Positions 1 through 13,900 of a stretch of 64,000 nt of DNA are shown one piece after another. The notes under the pieces were generated by a model. That model saw nothing but the letters and a program-made list of their open reading frames with translations, searched no databases and had not been told where the DNA came from. The position numbers and the translations under genes are program-made. The DNA is from Agelas oroides (lineage: Eukaryota; Porifera; Demospongiae; Agelasida; Agelasidae), in the NCBI GenBank assembly GCA_949130485.1, contig OX422183.1:29688316-29752315 (forward strand), written 5' to 3'. Position 1 is the first letter of the stretch. Each line of letters starts with the position of its first letter.

Positions 1-109
1 AGCTACAAAGAAGCATGTTTTCAGGGTTTCATCTACGAGAGGGGAGAGGGATGGGTGTGCAGAGATGCAGCATCTCCCTCTAGTATTAATGCATGGTGCT
101 TTCCTAGAA

Positions 110-320
110 TTTACGGTCGCCCCTAATGCGGTTCTGAGGGCACATACTGCTTCTGGGTGTGCAACTGAAGCATTCAGTACCACCTGCATGTGCAGTACAT
201 TGTGAGAGCTAATGGTTGGCCAGTGGTCATAGCTACCTCACTGGCAAGTCAGCCTGGGGTTCTGGTTTGACCACTTTTCACTTTCTGCTACTTTCACTTC
301 AAAACATCTTATTTTCAACT
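110..320 (+). repeat. Decayed copy of the tRNA-like interspersed repeat
   Basis: The stretch matches the repeat at 8960-9200 in order: the ccctaa-cggagttctga segment, a cacatactg stretch, gcattcagtaccacctg, a tRNA-like A-box remnant and a ttcactttcctct-like tail. Many substitutions show it is old. It lies upstream of the first visible ankyrin exon. Positions 1-109 hold nothing I recognise. Confidence 0.6.
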
Positions 321-405
321 GGGGCAACTATGTTCAAAGCAGGTACAATGTTGATAGTGATGGTGTTTGCTAGTTTGGATATCTATATGATTGTACATTT
401 CCCAG

Positions 406-1945
406 GTGTCATCCCTTCATTTAGCGGCAGCAAGTGGCAAGCTGGATGATGTGAAACGTTTAGTGACTACTGATGTAAACATTGTCAATACTAAAGATGA
501 TAAGCAAGTGAGAACGTATTCCAGCTACTAAATAATGCCTCAGTTGCCATTACACAGCAGGAAATGTACATTATCTATTTCGAAACCCTATGTACTTGTA
601 CTACAGAGAACTCCACTACACTGTGCAGCTATGGAGGGTCATCTCAGTGTTGTGAAGTGCCTTGTGGAGCAAGGAGCGCATGTCGACAGCAAGAATAGAG
701 ATGATGTACGTATGGTAGTATACTGTAGCATGGTCTTGTGGGCTAAGCACTAAGTCCAGTTGAATCTACCTGTCTTGATAGATAGCGCTGATTCAGAACT
801 GACTTTTGAGATCCAACCTGTAGCATTAGCGTTACACCTGTGCGTGCTTCATGACCTATGACAAGATGTAGCAAATGTTTATAGCTTTTTAGCTTAGTAA
901 TTGGCAGTTTTGATCAATACCCCTTGGTGGAATCGAAATGTATTGCACTCTATGAGAGGCAAATTAGCAGAAACCAAGGAGCTGGTGGTTATCTCAAGAA
1001 GTTCTCTTTGCTAGCTATACTGCAAAAAACCTTTAACCATACATTCGTAGGTCATCTCGGTATTATGTACGCATTTATCAAAAGAATGTTAAAAAATGCA
1101 GTGAGAAGTCAATTATTTGGAACTGGAGGGTGTTTGGTTACCTTAAAATATTCAGATAATTGAAACATGAATACATAGCAGACTATTTTCCATTTAATGC
1201 ACAGCAAACTATGTATTAACATCATTATTTTGGAGGTTCGGATAAGTGAAGATTTAGATATGAGATTCAGGTGACTACCTGGTGTAGAAAGCCTGTCGAA
1301 GTGTTTTTTTCCTTTAGTCTCTTGTTTCAGAAGACTTATTCGGCTACACTTCCGGTATCTCTACCATAAATGCAACCAAGATATGCAGTCCCCAACTCAA
1401 GAAGCCGATGCATCATCACATGTATAAAGCAGTTATGTCTTGTGGCACATCTAACACTTCTGTCAGTTTACTGAGCCAGGGATCTGTGGATGCAATAGAC
1501 CAAACAAAAGTACACTTTTACCATTAGATTTGTTATTCCCTGAAGCCGTTGAAGAGCCTAGCCAGCAACTTTCAGCCATAGCTAACTCAGTTTGGTTTGT
1601 AAATTTCATGCATTTGCCCTGACAATAGTTGTTGCTACGCAATGTGAAAAATATATTGTTTCCACATGCATTTCCCTCATATATAACTAGTACTGTATAT
1701 GTCGAACCTTTCGCAGTTTCACAACTCAACAATAGCGCTGTGTGCGTGTTGCATGGTGACTAACTCACGAAATATGTGAAAATTTATTTACTGCAACAAT
1801 TTCAATGTACGTATATAGTTGTTAGCGTTTTTGTACTGTTCATGTTCAGTTTTGTATCATATCCCAGCTCACTCCAGTGTATGTGGCAGCCAGGAATAAT
1901 CACAGTGATGTGGTGGAGTATCTGCTTGAAAAGGGTGCAAAGCAG
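406..1945 (+). CDS. TRPA ankyrin exons, block 1 (3 exons)
   Basis: Exons 406-507 (34 codons, begins SSLHLAAASGKLDDVKRLV after the first valine), 607-705 (33 codons, RTPLHCAAMEGHLSVVKCLV) and 1868-1945 (26 codons, LTPVYVAARNNHSDVVEYLL) each hold one ankyrin repeat with the TPLHxAA turn and inner helix. All are phase 0 at both ends, so they are freely duplicable cassettes. The 78-nt exon is a short form that ends at the repeat's second helix (EKGAKQ). The same order of a longer capping-like exon, 99-nt exons and one 78-nt exon recurs in blocks 2 and 3. Introns hold only repeats. Confidence 0.85.
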
Positions 1946-4900
1946 GTTAGCTGTCAGTGTATATTTAAGATCCTGCTTACCGTATTTTTTCAAATAAAAC
2001 ACATAATCCAATCTAGCACAAGAAATTCAATTCTGGGAATTTCGACCTTAGCGCAAGCCGCCACTAATTAATTTTGGGTTGATCCAATTGAGCGCAATAC
2101 CAGGAATGAAGCGTCTCAGTTTGTCCCAGTCAGTTTATTTTGTAACAACAAAGGGCGGTCAAGAACAATTTCCGGCACAAAGAGCTATCCCATGAATGTT
2201 CTACTTTGTCATTTGAGACTTTGTTGTTGCAGCAGCTACTGTCTATCAAGAACCTCACTTCTGGACAACTGAAGGCTAGGAACTCTTTGCATTTCTGTTT
2301 GAGCAAAAAAAATTGTGCCTTTGAATCCATTGCAACGCATGATCTAATCTAATGCAAGAAATTCAATTCCTGGAATTTATGGGCAGATCTAACTTAACGC
2401 ATGCCCACTCAAATTATTATATTTGCATGCATTTTATTCGAATAAATGCGGTAGTCTCATTCCCGGATCCTCAGTGAGACTTCCAATAGGAAGGGGGAAG
2501 GAGGGTCTGGTAAATATTGTACACCATCACACTATAGGCTAGTGTTGATACTAAAAACTAAGCTAGCTTTTGAAGTTGCTAGCTGGGCTTCAGTAAATTG
2601 CTGTCTGTTAAGGAGGTCTATAAAGTGTGATGTGTGCTTGTGATGAGGAAGCCCAGTACATGCAAGATAGTTGACTAATGAAATTCTTACCTCCAAAATT
2701 CCTTTGTGCTCAAAAATGTTGTATTATATTCACCAGACCCTCCTTTTATGGTTGTGTGTACCATACTGAGAGTCTGGACTAACCTTCTGAGAATGAGACT
2801 ATATCCTGCCATATTGAACAGTTCGCAAAGCAATGAAACATTGGAGACACATGCACAGTCCAAGCTGACTATCTCTAATGCAGGAACTGAATTTTGCCTA
2901 TGACAAATACTTGAAGGTTATGTATGTATGCATATGGCATTTGCTGTAGATGTGGTCTTTATGTGTACTGTGTCGTGAGCTAACCAACCATAAGAAACTA
3001 TTAGAAGAGATGTTGTTTCTCTGTACATTTCGTAGGCACCACTTCACTTTGCAGCATGGAGTGGCACACTGGAAGATGTGAGACACATTTTGACTACCGG
3101 TGTAACTAGTGTGGATAGCAGAGATGAATGCCAGGTAAATCAATTCCAAAACAGTTCTTTTGGTTTCTGCAATGCCCTGCATGATGTTTCTAAGAGCTAG
3201 CAAGGAATGCCTCTAAAAACCACTGTGCTCCAGCTTACGTACCTCACCAATAGCAGGCATGTAAATGGCAACACTGGAGGCTGTATTGCAGAATGTGTCT
3301 GATGCACACACGCATTGGGGCACTGACGAAACTGATAAAATTTCTGGAAGTATATTGCATGAACTCATATAAGTACATGACCAGTTGAGTGTACTTCAAC
3401 TATTTACGTACATTGACTTCACCTCACAAAGTCATGTGATGAAATGCTGGGGGCATTGATCATTTGCATAGAAGCGATAATGTGAAAATGCCATTACAAT
3501 AATGACTTTCATCATTAATTTTGAGCAACTAGAAATGTATGTAATAATAGAATCACCACTTAATAAAATTCAAGCAGACTGAAATGATCTGATTTGCTGC
3601 TGTGTCAAAAGGACAAGGAGTCGAAGGATTGTCAATGCCTACATTGTAAAGTTTTCTGCTTAAGCAGTTCTGACTCTAACTGTAAGTCTTTGTGATTGAC
3701 AGTAGCTTAAGCTCAAGTACAATTCGGCAATTCAGATGTTTATGAGTATTGTGCATGAAATAATCATTTTACCAAACCTGCTTTACTGGTGCTGAGCTGC
3801 ATCTGCCAACACACGAAGCTCCATGTTCACATGCAAATATATAAAATTCTCGCTGTAATTTTATAGAGGTAAAATGGCACATCTATTCTGCATCTTTTTC
3901 TGTAGAGATCCCCATTGCACTTTGCAGCCATGAATGATCATTACAAGATTGTGATGTATCTTGTGGAGCAGGGATCGAGTGTCCACAGCCAGGATAAAGA
4001 TTGTGTATGATATTTGTCATGTCCACATTGTTGATCGTATAACAAAGTGATACGTAGATCAGACTAGTAGTTTTACTGTATGGTTCTCTACAATTGACAA
4101 TGATTATTGACCCATCTGATGCCCCACTGTTATTTTATCAAATATGATGCTACTTTATGCCACTAGAGTTAGAGCATGCTAGCTGGCATTCTGATAGAGC
4201 TTCTGGAGCTTTTTGCCACTGATATTAATAATAGCAGTGATTAGATTACTTAGTGAACAAGATGTGAATTACCCTGAATCTCATGGAATCAGTGATCAAG
4301 ACCTAATGGCGAGTGGTTGTGTGTAGGTAGGTATTCTCCTCAATTTAATACATGGTACTGCACTTCAACCCCCTTTGCACAATGACTGACAACCTTCAGC
4401 AGTTGAAAGAGTTTGAAATAGTGAATCTGAACTTGCTTTGACGTTGAAATTGATTATGTTCTGACATTAAAACAGGACAGTTTTGACTGTTTGCTAACAA
4501 CAAGTGCTGGCTATATGTAGCAAAGCTCAATAGAGTATATACTGAGAGACTGCAATCATTTTTTGACAAACAAACAACTTTATCGAGTATTGCAATGATG
4601 TCAAATGTAGCCACTACTGTATTATAGTGCATGGTGACTGCATTATGCTTGATTTAAAACTAATGTACTTTTAAAGCCAACCAAATCATTTCCAGTCACT
4701 TTTCTTGTCTGCAGAGCACTCCACTACACTATGCAGCTAAAGAAGGTCATCTCAGTTCTGTGAAGTACCTCATAGAGAGGAGAGCACATGTTGACTGCAA
4801 GGACATTAACAATGTATGATTTATCCAAAGGGTTAATATCTGCATGACTGCATTAGCTAATCAACATTGGAAGGAGTCTTCTCCGGTTGAAAAAATATAT

Positions 4901-7900
4901 CGTATAGCAGGTTTCTTTAACGGGAGAAAACTTTTTGTGAATTTCACATTTCATTGGTCTTTTGCAAAACTTTTGTCTTTTGTTGAAAATCCATCAGAAT
5001 TGGTCCCGAACAACGACACATTGCTCCGACATATGATCTCTTCTCACCTGTAATATATGGCCAGGCTAAATTTCTGAGTACAGATTTTGTGCTACTAAAG
5101 CCAGATGTCCAGTATCATTGTCTGCAAGTGTGATCTCCCAAAACCGTGATGGGGTAGGGATCGTGTACAGTCGTACATAGCGAGAGACTAGGGATGGTGG
5201 ATGTTGCCTCCCTCTCTCTGACAAGGCAGAATGTGCCAACAGCAGTCTACCAAACCTTTTTGTAGACAGACATGTTAGCCTCAGAGTCTACATAGCCAAC
5301 GTAGGTTGTACTAGTCGCTCGTGTTTCAAGTCATATTCAGTGAACTGGGTTCATGCAATTCACAAAAGTTTTTCCACAAAAATCTATTTTCTAACAATTC
5401 ACGAAAGTTTTCTCCCATAAAAGAACCTCCTATACAGTATTTGGAAAATATGCGTTTATTTTCTGGTGTGCAGCATTAATTGGTAAAGGCAATGTACTGC
5501 ACTTACAACAAATACCTGGGAAGGTGCATGTTGAAAAGTTGGTGTCTATGCATACCATTGAATGACAAAATTGGAAAATAGATACTTGCATATGAAATCC
5601 ATTGGCATGTAACATTTGGCTGTAGATTTAGATGTCTCGAGAATAGAAAGAATCTCCCATTGTATTTGACACAGAAGTACTGGAGGTCCTTCACTTTTCA
5701 CATATTATACATATGTGGTCTTCGGTCTTTTCCTGTGATGCTTATCAAATGCAACCACTGTGAGTAAAGTTATATGCCAGGGAGGGATATAACTATTATG
5801 TAACCTGCTACCTAGGCAACATCACTGTAGAAGAGAGATATGAGCAACATTCATACCTGTTGCTTAGGTAACAGGTTATATTCACGTATAAAGCTATTTC
5901 ATGCGAGCAAATGTCAGTGGTAACAACAATGATGAGGTTGAGGTTCAGAAGAAATGTTGATATGGTAATAAGCTAACAGTAATGTTGTTATCTTCATGAA
6001 CGAGTTGTTAAAGGTTGCTTCACACCAGATAATATTTGCCAATTTTTGTTTGCCTTTTTTGCTGTAGAGAAGCCCATTGCACTGTGCAGCTAACAGTGGA
6101 CATTACAAGGTTGTAGTGCACCTTGTTGAGCAGGGAGCAAGTGTTCACAGCCAGGATAAAGATCATGTATGACTGCACAAAGTTTTACTTCATCGTACTA
6201 ATCGCTCTGTTTAGATGTTTTAAAGTAGGAAATTTTGTTGATAATAGTTTCTGCTTTTCTTCAGAGAACTCCACTACACAATGCAGCTACAGAGGGTCAT
6301 CTCAGTGTTGTGAAGTATCTTGTGAGAAAGAGAGCACAAGTTGACTGCAAAGATATCGAAGATGTATGACCTATGTTGTTATGTAAAGTACTAGCTAACT
6401 GGTGTGTGAGAGTTCCTTGTACCATAAATTGAGTACATGACTTGATTTGCTTACTGGGGAACGTAGCTTTGTGCCCAAACCCCCACCAGGAAAAAGTTCT
6501 GATGATTACTGGGCACTTTCTTGGTTGTGTCGTGTCAGCAGTATCCGTCTTTCACTTTAACTTGACACACCGACCTCTGTTATATAACAGCTCACTCCAG
6601 TGTACAAGGCAGCCAGGAATGATCACAGCGCTGTTGTGAAGTACCTGCTTCAACAAGGCGCAAAGCAGGTTAGCTGGTAAATATAATAATGTATATAGAA
6701 AATAAAAGCATTAGAAATGTAAAAAGATGTAGGGATGGCATATGCCAAAAAGTATGCAAACAAAGTAGGAATGATATAAAAGTGAAGGCAAATATACGAA
6801 GTCCTATTCCTGCATCTTTTTCAGACTAGAGTACAACTGTAGTGTAAAAAGATGTAGGGATAGGGATTTGTATATTTACCTTCACCAAAACCCTACAACT
6901 TGAAACAGCATTGACAGTTTAGTAAATGTTCAAAGCATGTAATATGCCAGCTGGAATCCGATGAAGGCCCAACCATGCACTCTCCATACAAGTTTTAAGC
7001 CTGATTTTCGATCACATGACAACTGACCAGCAGAGAAATCTGTACCTATACAGCATAAAAACTGACCATTCCAGCTTTACTAAAGCTGTGGGTATTCTTG
7101 TACTGTAGCTATATGTAAGCAACTGAATGCAATGCCTCACCTATGTGGTGTTCATGAGCCTTTCCCACTACCATGGGAAGAGACCGTGCCAGCCGTGCTT
7201 ACTTACCACTTCACACTCATAGCCAGATAGTGGGCAGTTGAACATCTTATACATATACAACTTCACACTCATAGCCAAAACAACAGCAATGTTACTTTGT
7301 GCATTAATTATCAGCAACCACACTGCCTCTCCCTTATACGTAGGTTTATTATCGGTTAGTGCCACATGATACCGCATATGTATTAGACCTTGCATGTTTT
7401 TTGGCCTCCTTCTCACTGTAGAGAACCCCACTACACTATGCAGCCAAGTGTGGCCATGACAATGTTGTGGAGCAGCTTGTGGAGCAGGGAGCACTAGTCA
7501 ACAGCAGGGATGAAAATGATGTACGTATGGTGCATGATCCAAAGACTAATTTAAACACAAGGATATGTATATATACTGTGTTCATATGAAGCATATAGCA
7601 AAAAAGTGTGAAGTGCTGTGAGTGACCAAGCTGTTCACTGGGCTCAGCCTCCTCCTTAGATCGCACTTTGAATTTCTTTTCTGCTGATGACTCTTCCCTT
7701 GGGTATATTACTGTCAGTATACCAGGCAATTGATCCCAGTACATCTGAAACCAAGGTGGTAGGAATGTCATTGGCTGCTTCTGTGCTCAAACATGATACG
7801 CAACAGTCAATCTGATGCATTCTTCTAATGTGTATTGGTGTTAAGGGGTAATTACATTCCTGAAGTTGCATAGAGCAACTCATAGCTATTTGCATCCAAG

Positions 7901-10900
7901 TCATTCGACTAAGTGATGTTATTTCCACAGAGTACCCCTCTGCACAGTGCAGCAATGAATGGTAACCTAAAAATTGTGGAGTATCTTGTGAAGCGTGGTG
8001 CTGAAGTGTCCAGCCAAGATCTGACTAAGGTCAGTTGATATTGCACAACTGTAGGCACACAATTTGGCCACTTTACAGATGTGTTACGTGACACCAGTAA
8101 AAACAAGTTCACCAGTTGGCTTTGCTACCAAAATATCTGGAAGAAGTTCAAGGGTAATGATGATTGTTAAGGACCGTTTTAGTATATACACTCTCTTTCA
8201 CAATCATTTTTTTTTGGCTCCTTATTTTTTAGGGCTGAGACGAAGGTAATATTTTCTCCTTCGAACCTTCGTTTACATAACCTTCGAAGGTACCGAACCT
8301 TCGTGGTTTATCTGTGTACACAGTGCACAGGAAATTAGTCCAGCATTGCTTGCTTCTTACTACTAGCTTTGGGCTTATAGTTGAACGGGTGTTGAGTGAG
8401 CAAATGCTCCCGAAGATTGCTCGTTCCCCCACGGTAAGATAATAGTTTTGAACATTGTGAACATTTCGCCTTGTTTGACTTAGCCTCGTACCCAGGCCGC
8501 ATGGGTGGAGAAAGACGGCCTGGTATCGCATGCGCGATCATTCCCAGAAAAACCTGGGAATCCGTTTACGTTTGGAAATTGTCGGTAAAATCAATACGTA
8601 TACGTCCGATATAAAGGAATTTAGATGTTATGAGGCGAAAATAGAGGAAAGTGAAAAAGGCCGGCAGCCACCGGGAGTCGAACCCAGGACACCTGGCTTG
8701 AGCTGCCAGTGCTCTGCCACTGAGCTACGGCAACCGGACAACCACCAGCCCCCACAATCCTCTATATGTACTGCACAGGTGGTACTGAATGCCTCAGTCA
8801 CACACCAGGCAGCCACTCAGTATGTGCCGTCAGAACTCCATTAGGGGTCGACCGGAAAATTCTCTCCATCAGGAAAGAACCCATGCTGAGTGGTTTACTC
8901 ACTCTAAATGCTCAGAGCATCTTGCCTCCAGCTGGAAATAAAGGAATTTAGATGTTATGAGGCGATTCCGGTCGACCCCTAACGGAGTTCTGACAGCACA
9001 TACTGAGTGGCTGCCGGGTGTGTGACTGAGGCATTCAGTACCACCTGTGCAGTACATATAGAGGATTGTGGGGGCTGGTGGTTGTCCGGTTGCCGTAGCT
9101 CAGTAGCAGAGCACTGGTGGCTCAAGCCATGTGTCCTGGGTTCGACTCCCGGTGGCTGCCGGCCTTTTTCACTTTCCTCTATTTTCGCCTCATAACATCT
9201 AAATTCCTTTATTTCCAGCTTGAGGCAAGATGCTCTGAGCACGTCCGATATATTTCCATATCATCGAAAGATACAGCCGTTTGCCAGTTCAATCACCTTC
9301 AACTCCATGAATGTAGAGGATAATCGCCGTGTATACTAAGGCAAAGATGCTTTCTTGCGGCTACCAACTAGTTTCGGTAAGTCAATACGCTACGAGGTGC
9401 TGTCATTTGCGTGCTTGACCGTAAACAAAGCGAGTTGGGTACAGGGCGGGGTAACTACGCCATTATCTTGTTAGTCTCGCCGTTGGGGTCACTTACGATT
9501 GCCAAATTTAACGGCGTGAGTGTGCATTGTTCTGTTGTAGCTCTTTTTTTCAGCTTTGTACGTATACTACTTTGAATATCTTGTCCGTATATTATTGCAC
9601 GTGGAGAATCTACGTAAACGTTAAAATTTTACGGAAATATAGCGGAAACGGCAGCGCATGCGCAAGCAGCCGATACCAGGCCGTCTTTCTCCTCCCACGC
9701 GGCCTGGGTACGAGGCTATGTTTGACTCAGCAGACTTTTCAATGTACTTCCACACGTCTGACGTCGCACTAGGAGGACTTACACTAGCACTTATACTTGC
9801 ACTTGCACTACTAGTATCATCCATGTCTACAGTCTGACCAAACACACGCAAGTGATGCATAATTAATTTACTGCTGCATGCACTGGGTGTGGCCAAAGGT
9901 CGAAGGTTCAAAATCAACCTTCGAATGATTAAGCCTCCGAACCCAGCGAAGGTTCAAACCTTCGTCCCAGCCTTATTATTTTTCTTATGTTGCAGAGCAC
10001 TGCACTACACTATGCAGCACAGTATGGTGACAATAGTGTTGTGGAGCATCTTGTGGAGAAGGGAGCACTAGTCAACTGCAAGGATGAAAATGATGTACGC
10101 ACTGTGTGTGGTCCAGGGGACAGTCCAGGGACAGTCCAGCAGTCTGTTTTATGTTAATATACTGAAGTAGGTCTTGTGTAGTCTTGTGTAAGGTCATGCC
10201 CATGTATTGCTTATGCATGCTGCCGCATATAATGAAAGAATGTGGATGTGTACAAACGTTATGTCTTTTCCACTAGTGTTGTTTTAGATTTAACGGTGCA
10301 TGCTGCCGCATATAATGAAAGAATGTGGATTTGTACAAACATTATGTCTTTTCCACCTCCTTTCTTGCTGTAGAGAACTCCGCTACATTATGCTGCCATG
10401 CATGGCCATGACGATGTTGTGAAGCATCTCGTGGAACATCTTGTGAAGAAGGAAGCACAAATAGACTGCAAAGATGAAAATGGTGTATGTATTATGCATG
10501 TCCAAGGACATTACAAACATTTATTTTTGTCTTTTCTGTCTTTTGTTCCTGTCAAAGTTTTTCAAAGTGCAATATCTACTACAGTTTTAGTTTAAAACTG
10601 TAGTAGATATTGCATCCATCTATTAGCGTCGTTCCGAGGCCTTCCTATTGTCCAGTTTTTGACTGCTTACAGTTTGCAAAAACAGTGGGAGAATGCCTGG
10701 TCTATTTTATCACATGATGTCAGTGTCTACCTAGGAGGGGAAGGGTCTCCAACAAGAACAAGCTTAAGGCCTTTTGTTGTAGTGTCTGTCCGAGCAATAG
10801 TCTAAGAGTTCTGAACATTCATGAAGTGGAAAACGTACCGCTTGTTGAAGAACACATGTGTAAAACATGTTCTTTTTCTTCCACTTACTACCTTCCCCTT

Positions 10901-13900
10901 ACTACCTTCCTCTCACTACCTAGGAAGACACTGACATCATTCATATAATAAAATGAACGTAGTCTTCCCCTTCATATTTGCATACTGTAAGTGATCAAAA
11001 ACTGGACAATGGAAGGTCTGGTAATGAGACTATTTGTGTATTATAAGAATGTGCATATACAACAGACTGTATCCTCCTTTTTAACTGTAGAGGACCCCAC
11101 TGCACCATGCAGTTGAGCATGAACATCACAGCATTGTGGAGTATCTTGTGGAGCAGGGAGCACAAGTCAACTGCAAGGATGAAAACAACGTATGAGTGGT
11201 CCATGTCGTGTATAAATGTATTTGTGTGAAGTTGAGAACTTCCCCCTTTGTATTTGAATACTGTAAGTGATCAAAAACTGGACATGGGAAGGCATAGGAA
11301 CGAGGCTATTTGTATATTACTGAATTCTATCGTGTACAAGTCTTTCTTGGACTATGGATACCTTCACTGATCTGTATTTCAACTTTTTCTGATAGCTAGC
11401 ACTTTACCAATGGTCTTCAGAGACAACATACACTACACTATTTCATATTTTACTGACTTACCCTTGTACATTAGATGATTACACTCCAGCTTTTGTAACT
11501 GCGTCTTCGCTCATCCAGACACATTGATACACTTAGCTGCAGCATGCTGAGTGAAAATTTTACTTTTGTCTGTACTCTGTGCATAGCTGTTAACTGTGTT
11601 AAATTACAATATGGAATATGTATGACAAGTAATATTTATACACATAATTATATGCAATTCGACTCACTGGTGTGGGGCTCACTGACGCTCGCCCCAATTA
11701 TATGATTGCCACAGAGTACTCCACTGCACAGTGCAGCAAACAACGGCAACTTGGAAATTGTGGAACATCTTGTTTCCCATGGTGCTGATGTGACAAGTGA
11801 GGATCGAACACAGGTTAGCTGATGTTTACACTTACCTTTGCAATACTGATTGTAGACTACTCTGAGGGTCAAATAAGCAAGTTAGAGGATAGTGTGAAAA
11901 AGCAGTGTCTGCTGTATACAACGCCTTTGGTGTGCATAGCAACAAAGTACAAGACAGTATTAGCTATGCATGGTAGCATTAGCACAGATTCCCTATAGTT
12001 GTAGTTCTGCCATGTGGCTCTCTGGTCTTCAGGTCCCTGGGTTGAGTGAAATGATGCAGATCAAACCAACTCAAATGTGCCTCACACGGAGCATCACCCT
12101 GCAGTGCGGCCTTTCAGTAGTGAACTGAATTTAGTTGAAACTTAATGTATACAGCATAATAAGATCTAAATTCATCTGTCTATTAATTAAATTGTTATTA
12201 CGTGTATTGTTTACATATATTACAGGCTTCTCCAGTGTATCTGGCAGCTAAGAACGGTCATGATGAAGTGATATGTTACCTTATTGAACATGGTGCCCGA
12301 AAGGTTAGCATTCTACATTCACATTGTTTCTTGCAGTGTATGACACAGCATTGCAATCATTCTAGTCCAACTTCATGTAGTTGTGATGAGCTTGTACTAA
12401 ATTTGAACATGGACGCTCACTTTGGTACAAGTCACAGTTTCACTATGTCAGGTGTTATCCACAATGGTACTTTTCAGGAATGCAATATCCAGGGCACATT
12501 TGATTGTCTTGAGTCGGCCATTCGCCAGAACAAGGATCAATTCCTGTATTTCAAAGCCAAGATGCAACAGTTTGAGCAGCAGGGATGCAACACAAAGAAG
12601 CTGTTTCGAGATTGCAAGACTCCATTATTGCATTGTGCAGTTGCAGCTGGTTTGGTGGAAATGGTTGAGAAACTTGTTGCGTTGGGAGCTGGTGAGTCTG
12701 TAACCTTAGTAGTCCCATATAGTTCATGAAGTTGTTGTTTTTCTCTTGGTTATTATGTATCAAAGGGGCCATAGTTATAATATAATGACTTTTTTCACAG
12801 AAAAAGTTATTATGTTTCAGAGGGCCATAGTTATAATGTAATGACTTTTTTCGCAGTAAAAGTTTAAACCATACCTTATTTCACTTGGTACTATGGTGCG
12901 AAATGTTTCGTATTATAAATTCCTTACTTTTAGACCCTGATGTTCATGCAAGTACTTTTGAATGGAAAGAAGTAAAGTATGAACAGGTTTGCCATTGTTG
13001 TTGTTGGAATGTAGTATTCCTTTTTATACTGTCTATAAAATTTACGCATATGCAAACTAACACTTATACCAATATACATGCGTGCCAATGCCAAAACTTG
13101 TGTCTGTTCATATACTGCATAGTGTCAAGGTATGGTGGGGCTGGAACATGACTGTGGTAGATGAGTTTTGGACCTTGCAAACAATGTGTTTGAGGAGTAG
13201 TTAACAAAACTGAAGGTCACCGGCATAAAGAGGATTTGTGTATTCTAGACCCAACTAGCCTTTTTTGTTCCTTACTGCTCATGTGCAAAGTGGCGACAGT
13301 GGGAAAAGAAGACTTTCAACAAACTCTTTTGTCCCTGCCAGTTGGCAAGGCATTGATACTTTGCACTTATCCTGGAATGGAGAAAGAAGCAACATGGCTT
13401 TAATAAAAAAATACTACTTCTGCATAACTCTACGAACCTTGTATGGCCTAAAAGCAATGAAAAAGGTTGTAAAACACTAAAAGACATGCGGCTCCAAATT
13501 TCTAGCAGATTTCACCAATATGATTCAGCCAAGTTACAAACATCAAAGCTAACAGATGGTAATAACTTTTGGTATGAATGTTCATAATTTCGTTGCAACT
13601 TGCATTTTAGTAATAAGGTTTAAATCTGCTAGGCATAATTCATGTTGAGCATTTCTGCCCTTTACATAAGATTCTGTGTTATGCCATATTTTGTGTCTTC
13701 ATTTCGCTTTAATTTCTCAAATACAGGTAGCTCCTCTTCATTTGGCAGCTGAACACGGGCATTATGAAATTGTTGAATCTCTGCTTGACAGAGGTGCTTT
13801 TCCTGAAACTGAAGATGGAAAGATGGTCTGATAACTGTTTTGTTGATGATATATGGATGGTACAAATTACTAGATTATTGTTCTTTTCATAGAATACACC

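Larger units (their letters stand above)
8602..9251. mobile_element. Inverted pair of tRNA-like SINE copies inside the nested element
   Basis: Two copies of one repeat face each other (8613-8850 minus, 8960-9240 plus) around a short spacer. An 11-bp direct duplication, ACGTCCGATAT (8602-8612 and 9241-9251), flanks the pair, so the pair entered as one unit. Each copy has a tRNA-like core with pol III A box (TAGCTCAGTAGC) and B box (GGTTCGACTCC). Confidence 0.75.
8472..9727. mobile_element. TAGCCTCG-family element (Mutator-like?) nested in the hAT
   Basis: The element at 8481-9718 has inverted ends of about 45 bp that begin TAGCCTCGTACCCAGGCCGC. It is flanked by a perfect 9-bp duplication TGTTTGACT (8472-8480, 9719-9727). 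Nine-bp duplications with long inverted ends fit Mutator-like elements. No transposase is present. Related ends occur at 16215, 31734, 41097, 43807 and 49714. Confidence 0.8.
8335..9800 (-). pseudogene. BED zinc finger exon of a hAT transposase, interrupted
   Basis: The N-terminal half (VWKYIEKSAES) ends at about 9719 and the C-terminal half, with C-x2-C and the H-x4-H of EHLLTQHP, starts at about 8480, both on the minus strand. The gap is the 1238-bp nested element plus one copy of its 9-bp target duplication. With these removed the two halves are in the same frame, so the insertion itself split the gene. There is no catalytic RNase H domain in the element, so no activity is expected. Confidence 0.75.
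8222..9983 (-). mobile_element. hAT-type DNA transposon remnant with 8-bp target duplication
   Basis: A perfect 8-bp duplication TTATTTTT (8222-8229 and 9976-9983) flanks an element at 8230-9975. Its ends, TAGGGCTGAGACGAAGGT on the left and the inverse of TAAGGCTGGGACGAAGGT on the right, are inverted repeats. Eight-bp duplications are the hAT hallmark. On the minus strand it encodes the start of a BED zinc finger (SDVWKYIEKSAESN at about 9730-9790, and CSQCSKLLSYRGGTSNLREH at about 8390-8460), the usual N-terminus of hAT transposases. The finger is split by the nested element at 8481-9718. The rest of the transposase is absent, so the copy is dead. Confidence 0.85.
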
